This document shows, piece by piece, positions 1 to 9,005 of a DNA stretch of 64,000 nucleotides. The notes beneath the pieces were generated by a model, which had not been told where the DNA came from, searched no databases, and saw only the letters and a list, made by a program, of their open reading frames with translations. A program made the position numbers and the translations under genes. Source of the DNA: Bauldia sp963759235. Lineage in GTDB: Bacteria; Pseudomonadota; Alphaproteobacteria; Rhizobiales; Kaistiaceae. The stretch lies in contig CAVWYO010000010.1 in NCBI GenBank assembly GCA_963759235.1, forward strand, positions 124,001-188,000. Reading direction: 5' to 3'. The first letter of the stretch is position 1; each line of letters begins with the position of its first letter.

Positions 1-1103
1 TCGCCGATCGCCGCCATCAGTTCTTCCGGGGTCTGATCGCCGGGCGCAAGCGTCAAATTGGTAGTTCCGGGAGACGGGTTGCCGCCGCCGCGGCCGGCGT
101 GGCCATTGGTGGCGAGGCCAAGCTCGCGGGCGGTCGCCGAATCGAGGAACCAGGTTTGCAGGACTCCGTCCCGGATGAGATCGAGGCGCTCGGGCCGCAC
201 ACCCTCGCCGTCGAACGGCCGAGAGGCAAGGCCGCGCCGGCGACTCGGGTCGTCGGTGACGGTGATGTTCGACTGGAAGATCGCCGTTCCCAACTTGTCG
301 CGAAGGAAGCTCGTTTTCCGGGCAATGGCTGATCCGTTGGTCGCGCCGGCAAGGCTGCCAAGCAGTCCGCCGGCGACGCGCGGATCGAAAACGACCGTGG
401 TCCGGCCGGTGGCGAACGTCACTGGATTGAGCCGGCGTATCGCTCGTTCGCCGGCCTTGCGCCCGATCTCAGCCGGGTCAGCCAGGTCGGCCCGGTGGGT
501 GCGCACCTCGTACCAGTAGTCGCGTTCCATCGCCGTGCCCGCGCCGGCGATCGCCGAGGCGGAGAGGCTGAAGCGCGACGCCAGATATGAGCCGGCAAAG
601 CCGTGCGAGGTGGCAAGGACCATCCCACCCAGCGACCAGCCCGCGCTGGCCCCGCCCGAATTGGTCACGCCATCGATCGCCCGCATGGCGTCCTCGGCGG
701 CAAGCGCGGCGTCGCTCAACTCAGCAGGCTCGGGAATCGTCGCATCCAGCAGGTCGAGATCATCGTCGAAAGTCTTCGTGAGCCGATCGGCTTCGGCTAG
801 ACCGGCGAAGCGGTCTTCGGGCGCGACCTTCGCCATGGCGACGGCGCGTTCCGCCAGTTCGGCAGGGTCGGCAAGCACGTTGGCCGACACGGTCGCCGAG
901 CGCTGTCCGACAAAGGCGCGCAGCGTGAAATCGTCGCCTTCCGCCCGCCGAGTCTCCTCGATCTTGCCGAGCCGCATGTCGACGGACAACGACATACCGC
1001 GCAGGCATACGGTATCGGCTGCGTCGGCTCCGGCCTTTCTTGCGGCTTCGACGAGCCGGGCGGCGCGGTCGATGAGATCGGATTGGTCGAGGATTTCGGT
1101 CAT
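1..1103 (-). CDS. pmbA: TldE/PmbA-family metalloprotease-like protein, C-terminus cut by window edge
   Basis: The first 367 codons are present and the 3' end lies before base 1. The start ATG is at 1101-1103; the product begins MTEILDQSDLIDRAARLVEA. TldD/TldE (PmbA) proteins form a heterodimeric protease that processes peptides (microcin B17, CcdA) in Enterobacteria; TldE itself usually lacks the TldD metal motif, and I see no HExxxH in the visible part. Family features seen are the N-terminal segment ADTVCLRGMSLSVDMRLGKI and, near the cut end, a GRGGGNPSPGTTNLTL stretch typical of the PmbA C-terminal domain. The gene is divergent from the MATE exporter. Family assignment is by recognition of sequence pattern; which of TldD or TldE is inferred from the absent motif and could be revised with the missing C-terminus. 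Confidence 0.85.
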   Translation of the reverse strand, partial: MTEILDQSDLIDRAARLVEAARKAGADAADTVCLRGMSLSVDMRLGKIEETRRAEGDDFTLRAFVGQRSATVSANVLADPAELAERAVAMAKVAPEDRFAGLAEADRLTKTFDDDLDLLDATIPEPAELSDAALAAEDAMRAIDGVTNSGGASAGWSLGGMVLATSHGFAGSYLASRFSLSASAIAGAGTAMERDYWYEVRTHRADLADPAEIGRKAGERAIRRLNPVTFATGRTTVVFDPRVAGGLLGSLAGATNGSAIARKTSFLRDKLGTAIFQSNITVTDDPSRRRGLASRPFDGEGVRPERLDLIRDGVLQTWFLDSATARELGLATNGHAGRGGGNPSPGTTNLTLAPGDQTPEELMAAIG

Positions 1104-1235
1104 GTCGGCTCCTTGCGGCCTCATTTATGGTCCTTCACTCTCCCGGGCAAGCGCATCCCGCCACATTGCGTCCTCGTTGCATCCGGGCCAATGTCGTCGC
1201 TCACGCCCGCCGAGCGTCGCACCCAAGGTCAGCCG

Positions 1236-2669
1236 ATGCCGTCAGCTCCAGCCGACGCCCCGCCTGAAAAGGCGAGATTCGTCACCGGCCCAACCATGCG
1301 CCACGTGCTCGTCATGGCCGGTGCCGGTGCGGCCGGATTGGTGACGGTCTTCATCATCGATTTCCTCAACCTCTTTTACATCTCGCTTCTCCGCGACCAG
1401 GGGCTGACGGCGGCGGTCGGCTACGCGTCCGCGTTTGTCTACTTCTACACCTCGCTGTCCATCGGCGTGATGATCGCCTCGACCGCCCTGGTCGCCCGTG
1501 CGCTCGGAGCGCAGGATCGAGAAAGGGCGCGGCAGCTGGCGGGCTCGGCGATCGTCTGGATGATCGTTGTCAGCGGCGGCGCCACGCTGGTCAGCATGCC
1601 GTTCGTCGACGACATGCTCGCCATCCTCGGCGCCAAGGGCGACACCCGCTCAGTGGCGGCGCTGTACATGTGGATCGTCCTGCCGACGACGCCACTTCTC
1701 GGGCTAGGCATGTGCTTCACCGGCCTCCTGCGGGCGGTGGGTGACGCCAGGCGGTCGATGATCACGACCCTCGCTTATGGAGGGGTGGTTGCGGCGCTGG
1801 ATCCCCTCCTCATCCTTGCCTTTGGGTTCGGCGTACCGGGCGCGGCGGTGGCGGCGGTTATCGCGCGCCTCGCAATGGTGGCCTATGGGCTGCGGGCGCT
1901 GATCGTGCGGCACGATCTCGTCGCGCGACCGAGGCTTTCGCATGCCCTCAGCGACTTCCGTCCGCTGGCGGCGATCGGCGTCCCGGCGATCCTGACCAAC
2001 ATCGCGACTCCGGTCGGAAGCGTCCTGGCGACCGGCGCGATTTCCCCCTTCGGTGATGCGGCGATCGCGGGGTGGGCCGTCATCTCGCGGCTCATTCCGT
2101 TGGCGTTCGGGGGGCTGTTCGCTCTGTCCGGAGCGGTCGGCCCGGTGCTCGCCCAGAACTACGGCGCCCGCGCCTATGGCCGCGTGCGCGCCGCGATGAA
2201 CAATGCCCTCACCGTCAGCACCGTCTACGTTGTCGCGATATGCCTCATCCTCTACGTCGCCCAACCGTGGATCGTGCTTGGCTTCGGGCTGGAAGGCGAT
2301 GGGGCGGGGCTGGTTCGGGCGTTCTGCACCTACCTCGCCGTCACCTTCATCTTCGCGGGGGGGCTCTACGCCGCGAACGCCGGCTTCAACAATCTCGGCC
2401 ATCCGACGTTCTCGACCCTGTTCAACTGGGGGCGCGCCACGCTCGGGGTGCTGCCGTTCGTCTGGGTCGGAGCGAACCTCGGCGGTGTCGAAGGAACGCT
2501 CGCCGGGTTCTTCATCGGCGGCATTCCGTTCGGTATCGGCGCTATTCTCGTCTGTTACCGGGTGATCGGCAGACTCGGCGAAGAACCATCCGCACCGTCC
2601 TGGTGGCAATCCGTGCTTGGCCTCTTCGGCATGAGACGTGCCAACGAGGATTCAGCCGCGCGCGGATAG
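1236..2669 (+). CDS. MATE-family multidrug/Na+ efflux transporter
   Basis: Inner-membrane antiporter of about 477 aa, the usual MATE length, with roughly twelve hydrophobic segments in two homologous halves. Seen near the N-terminus: TVFIIDFLNLFYISLLRDQG, then a second-half repeat near LTNIATPVGSVLATGAISPFG. Known members export cationic drugs, dyes or secondary metabolites using H+ or Na+ gradients; the substrate here cannot be read. Start choice: ATG 1236 has AAGG seven bases upstream; an in-frame ATG at 1191 lacks a ribosome binding site and an even earlier one would run into the divergent pmbA gene. The stop overlaps the convergent patatin gene by 18 bp. Confidence 0.88.
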   Translation: MPSAPADAPPEKARFVTGPTMRHVLVMAGAGAAGLVTVFIIDFLNLFYISLLRDQGLTAAVGYASAFVYFYTSLSIGVMIASTALVARALGAQDRERARQLAGSAIVWMIVVSGGATLVSMPFVDDMLAILGAKGDTRSVAALYMWIVLPTTPLLGLGMCFTGLLRAVGDARRSMITTLAYGGVVAALDPLLILAFGFGVPGAAVAAVIARLAMVAYGLRALIVRHDLVARPRLSHALSDFRPLAAIGVPAILTNIATPVGSVLATGAISPFGDAAIAGWAVISRLIPLAFGGLFALSGAVGPVLAQNYGARAYGRVRAAMNNALTVSTVYVVAICLILYVAQPWIVLGFGLEGDGAGLVRAFCTYLAVTFIFAGGLYAANAGFNNLGHPTFSTLFNWGRATLGVLPFVWVGANLGGVEGTLAGFFIGGIPFGIGAILVCYRVIGRLGEEPSAPSWWQSVLGLFGMRRANEDSAARG

Positions 2670-3545
2670 AGTGGACATCACCTGGTCCACGAGGCGCTTG
2701 ACGTCGTCCTTGATCGTCGCCGCGCTGTCCATGATCTCCCTCGCCTTCATGAAATCGAGGACACGAGCGACGACCGGGGGCCGCAACAGGATGTCGGGCG
2801 GGCGCGGCCGGCGCATCTTTTCGGTCATGATCGACTGCATCAGAAGCTGGGTGGCGCCGAAGACGGCTTCCGTCGATCCGGGCATGCGCCCATGCCGGTC
2901 GACCGGACCACCGACGACGTCGACGGCGATGACGATATCGGCGTTGTCCTCGATGAGGTCGAAAGGCAGCGGATTGATGACGCCGCCGTCGACCATGATT
3001 CGGCCGTTGAGGCGGACCGGCCGGAAGAGGATCGGTATCGCCGCGGACGCGGCCAGCGCGGGAATGAGCGGTCCCTCGTGAAGGCCTGCGGCGCGCCAGC
3101 CATAGAAATCGGTGGCGACGACTTTCAGGGGAATACCGAGTTCGGCAAAGCTGCGCGGCAGACTTTCGGGCAGGAACTTGTCGAGAATCCGTTCGGCATC
3201 GAACTGGCCGATTGCGAAGCTGCCTTCCGCGAAGAGGTCGCGCACCCGCTTGGGGCGCAGTTGCCACAGTCGGCCGAAGACCTCGGTGCGGTTGCGGAAC
3301 AACGTCGTCGAATGCTTGCGGATTTCCGCGCCGCTCATTCCCGCTGCGTAGCCGGCTCCGATAATGGCGCCCATCGAGGTGCCGGCGATGACGGAGGGCG
3401 CCAGTCCCATCTCGTCGAGCGCCTCGAGTACGGGTATGTGGCCGAAGCCGCGGGCGCCGCCGCCGCTCAGCGCCAGTCCAATTCGGCTTCCGCCACTTCT
3501 GCCGCCCTCGGCCGCCACGGCCTCAGCTCGCTGGCTGGCCGACAC
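2652..3545 (-). CDS. Patatin-like phospholipase, RssA/NTE family
   Basis: About 297 aa. The Ser-Asp dyad architecture is complete: oxyanion loop SGGGARGFGHIPVLEAL (about residues 27-43), nucleophile elbow AGTSMG (about 54-59) and catalytic Asp in VDGGVINPLPFDLIEDNADI. The family hydrolyses phospholipid or lysophospholipid acyl esters; bacterial RssA-type members are cytosolic and mostly uncharacterised. The GTG start at 3545 lies inside the 3' end of the upstream M16 gene (23-bp overlap), suggesting translational coupling; a second GTG at 3518, just after that gene's stop, is also possible. Downstream it converges on the MATE gene. Physiological substrate unknown. Confidence 0.9.
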   Translation of the reverse strand: MSASQRAEAVAAEGGRSGGSRIGLALSGGGARGFGHIPVLEALDEMGLAPSVIAGTSMGAIIGAGYAAGMSGAEIRKHSTTLFRNRTEVFGRLWQLRPKRVRDLFAEGSFAIGQFDAERILDKFLPESLPRSFAELGIPLKVVATDFYGWRAAGLHEGPLIPALAASAAIPILFRPVRLNGRIMVDGGVINPLPFDLIEDNADIVIAVDVVGGPVDRHGRMPGSTEAVFGATQLLMQSIMTEKMRRPRPPDILLRPPVVARVLDFMKAREIMDSAATIKDDVKRLVDQVMSTLSARG

Positions 3546-4833
3546 GCACCACGATCATTTTGTCGTCCCCGAAAAGTCGCGCCGCCGCCCGCCGCACGTC
3601 GTCGATGGTGACCGCCGCGATGAGGTCGTTGCGCTTGTCGATGTAGTCAATGCCGAGATGGTCGAGTTGGATGCCGAGAAGCTGCCCGGCGATCTCCCGC
3701 GACGTGTCGAAACGAAGCGGATAGCTGCCGATGAGGTAGTCCTTGGCGTCGGCCAGCTCCTTCTCAGTCGGCCCTTCCTTGGCGAAGCGGCGGATCTCAT
3801 CCTCGACCAGCGCGATCACCGTATCGGCGTGGTCCGCCCGCGTCGACGTGCCGACCAGCACCGCCCCGGCGTGGTCGAGGGGCACAAGGCTTAGATCGAT
3901 CGAGTAGGCGAGGCCGCGTTTTTCCCGGATTTCCTTGTAGAGGCGAGATGAGAACGCGCCGCCGCCGAGAATGTAGCTGGCGACGGACGCCGGAATGAAA
4001 TCCGGATCGTCGCGCTTCAGCCCCGCGCCGCCCATCTGGATGACGGTCTGGGGGATGCCCATGGGCACGGCTATGTCGCCGCCGGCGGCCGGTTTGATCT
4101 CGGGAATGCCGGCCAGATTGGCCTTGATCGGCAAATCGCCGAAGACATCGTCGAGCATGGCGGCAAGGGTCTTGGCATCGATGGCGCCGACCACGGCGAT
4201 CTTCAAATTGTCCTTGGCGATGTTCTTGCCGAAATAGGTCTTGAGGTCGTCGACGGTGATCGCCGCGACGCTTTCCAGCGTCCCCTCGGTGGGTCTGCCA
4301 TAGGGATGGTCGGGAAACAGCGCCTCGGTCATTGCCTCAGCGGCCACTTCGTTGGGATCGCGCTCATTGGCCTTGATGTCGGTGAGGATCTGCGCGCGGA
4401 CTCGTTCGACCGGCTCCGGATCAAAGCGGGGTTTGGTCAAGGCAAGCTTGAGGAGATGGGCCGCCTGATCCCGGTTCTCGACCAGAGTTCGCATGGAACC
4501 ACCGAAAGTGTCGTGGCCGGTATCGAACGAGAGATCGATCGAAGCGTCGTCGAGCGCCGTCTGGAACGCCTCGCTGTCGAGCGGTCCGGCGCCCTCGTCG
4601 AGGAGCCCAGACATCAAATTGGCGACGCCCGGCTTGTCCGCCGGATCCTGGGACGAACCGCCGACAAAGGCAAACGACATGGCGATCAACGGCACCGCGT
4701 CCTCATGGACGAGCCAGGCTTCGACGCCCTTCGGGCTGACAACGCGTTCGATCGTCACCGCGTTGGCGTCGGCGGCAACCAGGAACGGCGCGAGACAAAG
4801 ACCGAGCGCGAGGGCGAGTCGTGCAGGTTTCAT
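3523..4833 (-). CDS. M16-family peptidase homologue without the zinc motif (regulatory subunit)
   Basis: A 436-aa protein with an N-terminal signal sequence (about residues 1-25, ALALGLCLAPFLVAADANA). It has the two-lobe insulinase/pitrilysin fold pattern, including the C-lobe substrate-binding signature REKRGLAYSI. At the place of the HxxEH zinc motif it reads ANLMSGLLDEG, so both His residues and the Glu are missing. Known paired M16B peptidases (for example from Sphingomonas) consist of one active and one inactive subunit forming a periplasmic heterodimer. The active partner is 16 bp upstream, same strand, so this is inferred to be the non-catalytic partner. Confidence 0.9.
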   Translation of the reverse strand: MKPARLALALGLCLAPFLVAADANAVTIERVVSPKGVEAWLVHEDAVPLIAMSFAFVGGSSQDPADKPGVANLMSGLLDEGAGPLDSEAFQTALDDASIDLSFDTGHDTFGGSMRTLVENRDQAAHLLKLALTKPRFDPEPVERVRAQILTDIKANERDPNEVAAEAMTEALFPDHPYGRPTEGTLESVAAITVDDLKTYFGKNIAKDNLKIAVVGAIDAKTLAAMLDDVFGDLPIKANLAGIPEIKPAAGGDIAVPMGIPQTVIQMGGAGLKRDDPDFIPASVASYILGGGAFSSRLYKEIREKRGLAYSIDLSLVPLDHAGAVLVGTSTRADHADTVIALVEDEIRRFAKEGPTEKELADAKDYLIGSYPLRFDTSREIAGQLLGIQLDHLGIDYIDKRNDLIAAVTIDDVRRAAARLFGDDKMIVVRVGQPAS

Positions 4834-4849
4834 GTTTTCTGGCCTCCGG

Positions 4850-6211
4850 CTACGAACGCTTGTCGTCCGGCGACCCGACGAGGTAGCCGGTCACCGATCT
4901 GCGAACGCTGAGATATTTGCGCGCCGCCGCGACGATCTGGTCGGTGGTCACCGCCTCGATCGCGGCAGGCCAATTCTGCACATCCTCCACCGTCTGTCCG
5001 GTGGCAAGGGCGGTGCCGAAGACCCGAGCGAGTGCGGAATGGTTGTCCTGGGCGTAGATGGCATCGGCAAGCACTCGGTGCTTGGCCTTGGCCAATTCTT
5101 CCTCGCTGACGCCGTTGGCGACCAGATCACTCAAAACGCCGTCGATGTCGGCCATCAGATCGTCGAGGCTGACATCGCCGCGCGGCACGCCGTAGACGGC
5201 AAACTGAGTGTCGCCCAGCGAACTCGACCGATAGTAGGCGCCGACGTCGGTCGCGACGCCCTTGTCGACGACCAGTTGGCGATAGAACCTGCTCGTGGTG
5301 CTGGCGCCAAGGATGTCGCTAAGCAGATCGAGCGCCTCGGCCTCGCCGGGCTCGGCGGTGGCATAGGACGGCACGACGTAGGCGCGCTGCACGGTCGGTT
5401 GGGTCACCCGCGGATCGGCGAGCGTCACCGTCCGGGCCGCCAGCGGTTCGGGTTCACGCGGTCGCACCCGTGGCGGTGGCTCGGCGCGACGCGGAACCTT
5501 GCCGTAGGTCGCCTCGGCGAGCTTGCGCACTTCGTCCTCGGTCACGTCGCCCGCAACGATGACGATGGCGTTGTTGGGGGTGTAGTAGCGATTGTAGAAG
5601 GCGATGGCATCTTGGCGGTCGAGCCCCGCCATTTCGCTCGTCCAGCCGATGGTCGGGATGCCGTAATGACTGTTCTGGAAAAGCGCCGAGGCGACGGCGA
5701 CGCTCAGCTGCGCGGCGGGATTGTTGTCGATGCGCGAACGGCGCTCTTCGAGAATCACGTCCCGCTCCGGCAACACGACCTCGTCGCTGAGGACCAGGTT
5801 CGCCATCCGATCAGCTTCGAACTGCATCATCAGTCCGAGATGCTGCTTCGCCACGCTTTGGTGGTAGACGGTGTAATCGTCGGTGGTGAAGGCGTTTTCA
5901 CTGCCGCCAACCGAGGTGACCACCTTCGAGAACTCGCCCTCGAGATGGTCCTTGGTGCCCTTGAACATCAAGTGTTCGAGGAAGTGGGCGATGCCCGATT
6001 TGCCGGGCACTTCGTCGGCGGCACCGACCTTGTACCAGACCATGTGCGTGACGGTCGGGGCGCGATGATCCGGGATGACCACGACCTGGAGACCGTTGTC
6101 GAGGGTGAAGGTCGTCGCGTCTTCGGCGAATTTGAGCGGCGCCGCCTCGGTCGTCGTTGCTATCGCCCAGGCCAGAACAAAGGGAAGGGTGGCACGGGCG
6201 AGAGCGAACAT
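4850..6211 (-). CDS. M16-family zinc peptidase, catalytic subunit
   Basis: 453 aa with a signal peptide (about residues 1-23, LPFVLAWAIATTTEAAP). The zinc-binding motif HFLEH is at residues 76-80 in GKSGIAHFLEHLMFKGT, followed by the characteristic ENAFTTDDYTVYH segment containing the third ligand region. Expected to degrade peptides in the periplasm, working with the inactive homologue directly downstream (16 bp gap). The 89-bp interval between this start and rsmD must hold the promoter of the M16-M16-patatin operon, since rsmD ends before it on the same strand. Confidence 0.93.
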   Translation of the reverse strand: MFALARATLPFVLAWAIATTTEAAPLKFAEDATTFTLDNGLQVVVIPDHRAPTVTHMVWYKVGAADEVPGKSGIAHFLEHLMFKGTKDHLEGEFSKVVTSVGGSENAFTTDDYTVYHQSVAKQHLGLMMQFEADRMANLVLSDEVVLPERDVILEERRSRIDNNPAAQLSVAVASALFQNSHYGIPTIGWTSEMAGLDRQDAIAFYNRYYTPNNAIVIVAGDVTEDEVRKLAEATYGKVPRRAEPPPRVRPREPEPLAARTVTLADPRVTQPTVQRAYVVPSYATAEPGEAEALDLLSDILGASTTSRFYRQLVVDKGVATDVGAYYRSSSLGDTQFAVYGVPRGDVSLDDLMADIDGVLSDLVANGVSEEELAKAKHRVLADAIYAQDNHSALARVFGTALATGQTVEDVQNWPAAIEAVTTDQIVAAARKYLSVRRSVTGYLVGSPDDKRS

Positions 6212-6300
6212 GAGACTTCCTTCCGGTTGACGGCGGGATTGGCCGAAAAGCTGGCGGCCGGTATAGAACGGAAGCTAGCACTCGCACAGCGCCGGCAACA

Positions 6301-6855
6301 TTACATCCTCTTAAGGAAGACCAGTTGCGATTCGCCCGCCTGGCGGCGTTCGAGGATCGTCAGGCCGTCGATCGCGGCAACCGTGGCGGAGCGCCGATCC
6401 TCGAGCACGCACAGCGCATCGGCGGTCAGCCAGCCGCCGGCCACCGCCGCCGCGAGCGATGCTTCCCCGAGCCCGATGCCATAGGGCGGATCGGCGAACA
6501 CCAGCGAAAACGGTGCGATCGGTCCGGCTTCGCCGAGCCGCGTGGCGTCGCGGCGAAAGATGCGCGTCCGGCCGGTCAGGCCGAGCGCTTCGACGTTGCG
6601 TCGGATCAGGCCACGCGCCGTCGCATCCTCCTCGACGAAGAGAACGTATCGGGCGCCGCGCGAAATCGCCTCGATGCCGAGCGCTCCGGTCCCGGCGAAA
6701 AGATCGAGTACGCGGGCATCCGTGACGGGATCGCCATAGCGGTGGGCGAGCAGGTCGAACAGCGTCTGGCGTAGACGATCAGCGGTCGGGCGGATGGCGC
6801 TCGATTGCGGCGTCGCCAGCCGTCGGCCGCGAAACTCACCGCCGACGACGCGCAT
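6301..6855 (-). CDS. rsmD: 16S rRNA (guanine966-N2)-methyltransferase RsmD
   Basis: 184 aa, the usual RsmD length, when started at ATG 6855 (MRVVGGEFRGRRLATPQ), which matches the conserved N-terminus of the family; longer in-frame extensions lack similarity. Rossmann SAM-binding motif VLDLFAGTGALGIEAISRGA and the catalytic N6/N2-type motif FADPPYGIG are both visible. It methylates G966 of 16S rRNA in the assembling 30S subunit. Its start overlaps the 3' end of the upstream pseudouridine synthase gene by 20 bp, so the two are one transcription unit. Confidence 0.95.
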   Translation of the reverse strand: MRVVGGEFRGRRLATPQSSAIRPTADRLRQTLFDLLAHRYGDPVTDARVLDLFAGTGALGIEAISRGARYVLFVEEDATARGLIRRNVEALGLTGRTRIFRRDATRLGEAGPIAPFSLVFADPPYGIGLGEASLAAAVAGGWLTADALCVLEDRRSATVAAIDGLTILERRQAGESQLVFLKRM

Positions 6856-7681
6856 GAGGCTTCCGCGCCGCCGTCGGTTTCGCCGGGGTCGGCGGGCGGA
6901 TCGGGGCGTCAAAATCAACACCCGCCTCGTTGGCGAGCTTGGCGCCCAGCTGATCGCGCAGCACCCGACCACGAATTTCGCGGACGGCGCCGGCGGCGAG
7001 ATCGCCGAGCTGGAACGGGCCATAGGACAGCCGAATCAGCCGGTTGGTCTCGAGGCCGAGATGGGCGAGCACCCGCTTCACTTCGCGGTTCTTGCCCTCG
7101 CGGAGCCCGACTGTCAGCCAGACATTGCCGCCCTGTGAGCGGTCGATCGTCGCCTCAACGCCGCCGTAGAGCACGCCGTCGATGGCGATGCCGTCCTTCA
7201 GTCGGTCAAGGGCCGCCTGATCGACGCTGCCGTGGGCGCGAACCCGGTAGCGCCTCAGCCAGCCGGTCGACGGCAATTCGAGCACCCGCTTGAGGCCGCC
7301 GTCATTGGTGAGGAGCAACAGGCCCTCGGTGTTGATGTCGAGCCGGCCGACCGCCAGGACCCGCGGCAGGTCCGGCGGCAAGGCATCGAAGACGGTCTTG
7401 CGCCCTTCGGGATCGCGGGCGGTAGTGACCAGCCCCCTCGGTTTGTTGTAGAGCCAGAGGCGCGTCCGTTCGCGGGTCGGCAACGGCTTGCCGTCGACGG
7501 TCACCTGATCGCGCGACCCGACATTTACGGCCGGGGAAGTCAGGATGCTGCCGTTGACGGAGACACGCCCATCGGCGATCCAGCGTTCCGCGTCGCGTCG
7601 CGAGCAGAGGCCGGCGCGGGCGAGGATCTTGGCGATCCGTTCGCCTGCCGGCGCCTCCGCAGCGGCCTTTCGGGTGTTCAT
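6836..7681 (-). CDS. rluB: Pseudouridine synthase, RluB/RsuA family
   Basis: 281 aa from ATG 7681. An S4 RNA-binding domain comes first (residues about 10-60, AKILARAGLCSRRDAERWIA), then the RsuA/RluB catalytic domain with the active-site Asp in VGRLDINTEGLLLLTNDG and a conserved LREGKNREVKRVLAHLG segment. The C-terminus ends in a basic Arg/Lys/His tail. RluB makes pseudouridine 2605 of 23S rRNA, RsuA pseudouridine 516 of 16S; length and the basic tail favour the RluB/RluE group but the exact target is inferred. Divergent from tadA with only 45 bp between starts, which must contain both promoters. Confidence 0.9.
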   Translation of the reverse strand: MNTRKAAAEAPAGERIAKILARAGLCSRRDAERWIADGRVSVNGSILTSPAVNVGSRDQVTVDGKPLPTRERTRLWLYNKPRGLVTTARDPEGRKTVFDALPPDLPRVLAVGRLDINTEGLLLLTNDGGLKRVLELPSTGWLRRYRVRAHGSVDQAALDRLKDGIAIDGVLYGGVEATIDRSQGGNVWLTVGLREGKNREVKRVLAHLGLETNRLIRLSYGPFQLGDLAAGAVREIRGRVLRDQLGAKLANEAGVDFDAPIRPPTPAKPTAARKPHARRRR

Positions 7682-7726
7682 GGCCGCTCCATAGCAAAGG
7701 CGGAAGGCCGAGGCGAGGACAGCGAA

Positions 7727-8176
7727 ATGGCTAGGTCCCTTGATCCGATGGGGATTGCCCTCGAGGAAGCGCACTCCGCCATGGCCCGCGGCGAGGTGCC
7801 GGTCGGCGCGGCACTCGTGCTCGGCGGTCAAATCATCGCGCGCAACGGCAACCGCACTATCGAACAAGACGATCCGACCGCCCACGCCGAGATGCTGGTC
7901 ATCCGCGCCGGCGCCAAAGCAATCGGCTCGCAGCGGCTGGTGGGCGCCGACCTCTATGTGACGCTGGAGCCCTGCGCCATGTGCGCGGCGGCGATTTCGT
8001 TCGCCCGGCTCCAGCGCCTCTATTTCGGCGCGGCGGACGACAAGGGCGGGGCGGTCGAGCACGGGCCGCGCTTTTACGCGCAACCGACCTGCCACCACGC
8101 CCCGGACCTATATGGGGGAATCGGTGAAACCGAAGCAGCAGCGCTGCTCACACGGTTCTTCGCCGAGCGGAGGTAA
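7727..8176 (+). CDS. tadA: tRNA-specific adenosine deaminase TadA
   Basis: 149 aa. Converts A34 to inosine in tRNA-Arg(ACG). The zinc site is complete: HAEMLVIR (His and proton-shuttling Glu) and PCAMCAAAI (PCxxC). The C-terminal region GGAVEHGPRFYAQPTCHHAP is the usual TadA tail. ATG 7727 was chosen because GAGGA stands seven bases upstream; a later ATG at 7749 would cut into the first helix. Divergent from the pseudouridine synthase and rsmD, giving a local RNA-modification cluster. Confidence 0.95.
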   Translation: MARSLDPMGIALEEAHSAMARGEVPVGAALVLGGQIIARNGNRTIEQDDPTAHAEMLVIRAGAKAIGSQRLVGADLYVTLEPCAMCAAAISFARLQRLYFGAADDKGGAVEHGPRFYAQPTCHHAPDLYGGIGETEAAALLTRFFAERR

Positions 8177-8192
8177 GCGCCGGCCGTGGCGC

Positions 8193-8879
8193 CTATTGCG
8201 TTACATCGGGGATGGCGTCGGTCGGCGGCGGAGCGCTCGCGTCTTTCTTCTTGAAGATTTGCCACCATTTCTGGTTCTTGGCGGCGGCGAACGCTTCCGG
8301 TGACGCCGGATCGGGCACCCGGTAGTCGGCGGGCGGCTCGGTAAGGTAGGTCCGGACCGGATTGCCGTTTGCGTCGACCGCGCCGCCGGCGCCGGCCTTC
8401 GCGTTGGCAAAAAGCTGCTTTGCCTCGGTGCGCGCCTGCTGCGCCTGAAAGATCTGGTTCTTGGCGCTGGTCGGATCTTCGTTCGGATAGTGGTTCGTCG
8501 GCGTCGACGATTTGGGGAGGCGGAAACCCGGGTCGGCGAGGACCTCGGTGGTCGTCTCCGCGTTCTTCGGCGCCGCGGCCAGCTTCTTCTCGCGCGCAAT
8601 CTCGTCCGGATCCTTCGGCCAATCCGCCACCGCCGTGGTGGACTCGCCGGGCTTCGGCAGGTCGGCGGTCGGCGGAGGCGCGACGATCGGCGGCCGCGGA
8701 GCGTAGTCGATCGGCTGCTTGTCCTTCGAACCGAGCGACACCAGGCCGGTGATGTCCTCGAGAGTCTGCTTGCCCGGCGACACACCTGTTCCGTAGGTCA
8801 TGCCGGAGCAGCCGCCGACCACCACCGCCAGCAGAACGATGCTCAGCGGCTTCCATATGTCTGACGCGAACAAAGTCAT
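8193..8879 (-). CDS. Outer-membrane lipoprotein, unknown function
   Basis: 228 aa with a type II signal peptide ending in the lipobox VVGGC (Cys about residue 24). The mature part is Pro/Ala-rich and hydrophilic, with a conserved-looking segment GKQTLEDITGLVSLGSKDKQ followed by APRPPIVAPPPTADLP, and ends in a charged tail. In other alphaproteobacteria, lipoproteins with a similar start (DUF3035, sometimes called BamF) sit beside lspA and paired M16 peptidase genes; the nearby M16 pair fits that neighbourhood, but I am not certain this protein belongs to that family. No enzymatic motif is visible. Convergent with tadA, 16 bp apart. Confidence 0.75.
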   Translation of the reverse strand: MTLFASDIWKPLSIVLLAVVVGGCSGMTYGTGVSPGKQTLEDITGLVSLGSKDKQPIDYAPRPPIVAPPPTADLPKPGESTTAVADWPKDPDEIAREKKLAAAPKNAETTTEVLADPGFRLPKSSTPTNHYPNEDPTSAKNQIFQAQQARTEAKQLFANAKAGAGGAVDANGNPVRTYLTEPPADYRVPDPASPEAFAAAKNQKWWQIFKKKDASAPPPTDAIPDVTQ

Positions 8880-9005
8880 TCCGGCGCGAACCCTCCGAAC
8901 CTCCCGCTACACGGATCGTGCAACAAATTCCTCAAAACCGGCAAAATTCCGGCGGGATTCGTCCCCACCTCTAGCCCATGCGCCGCGCCGCGACAACCGA
9001 GCGGC

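Noticed and set aside
4493..6484. A 663-codon open frame on the + strand opposite the M16 peptidase genes
   Set aside because: It mirrors two well-recognised genes with signal peptides and a zinc motif; it lacks any recognisable domain and arises from the high-GC codon third positions.
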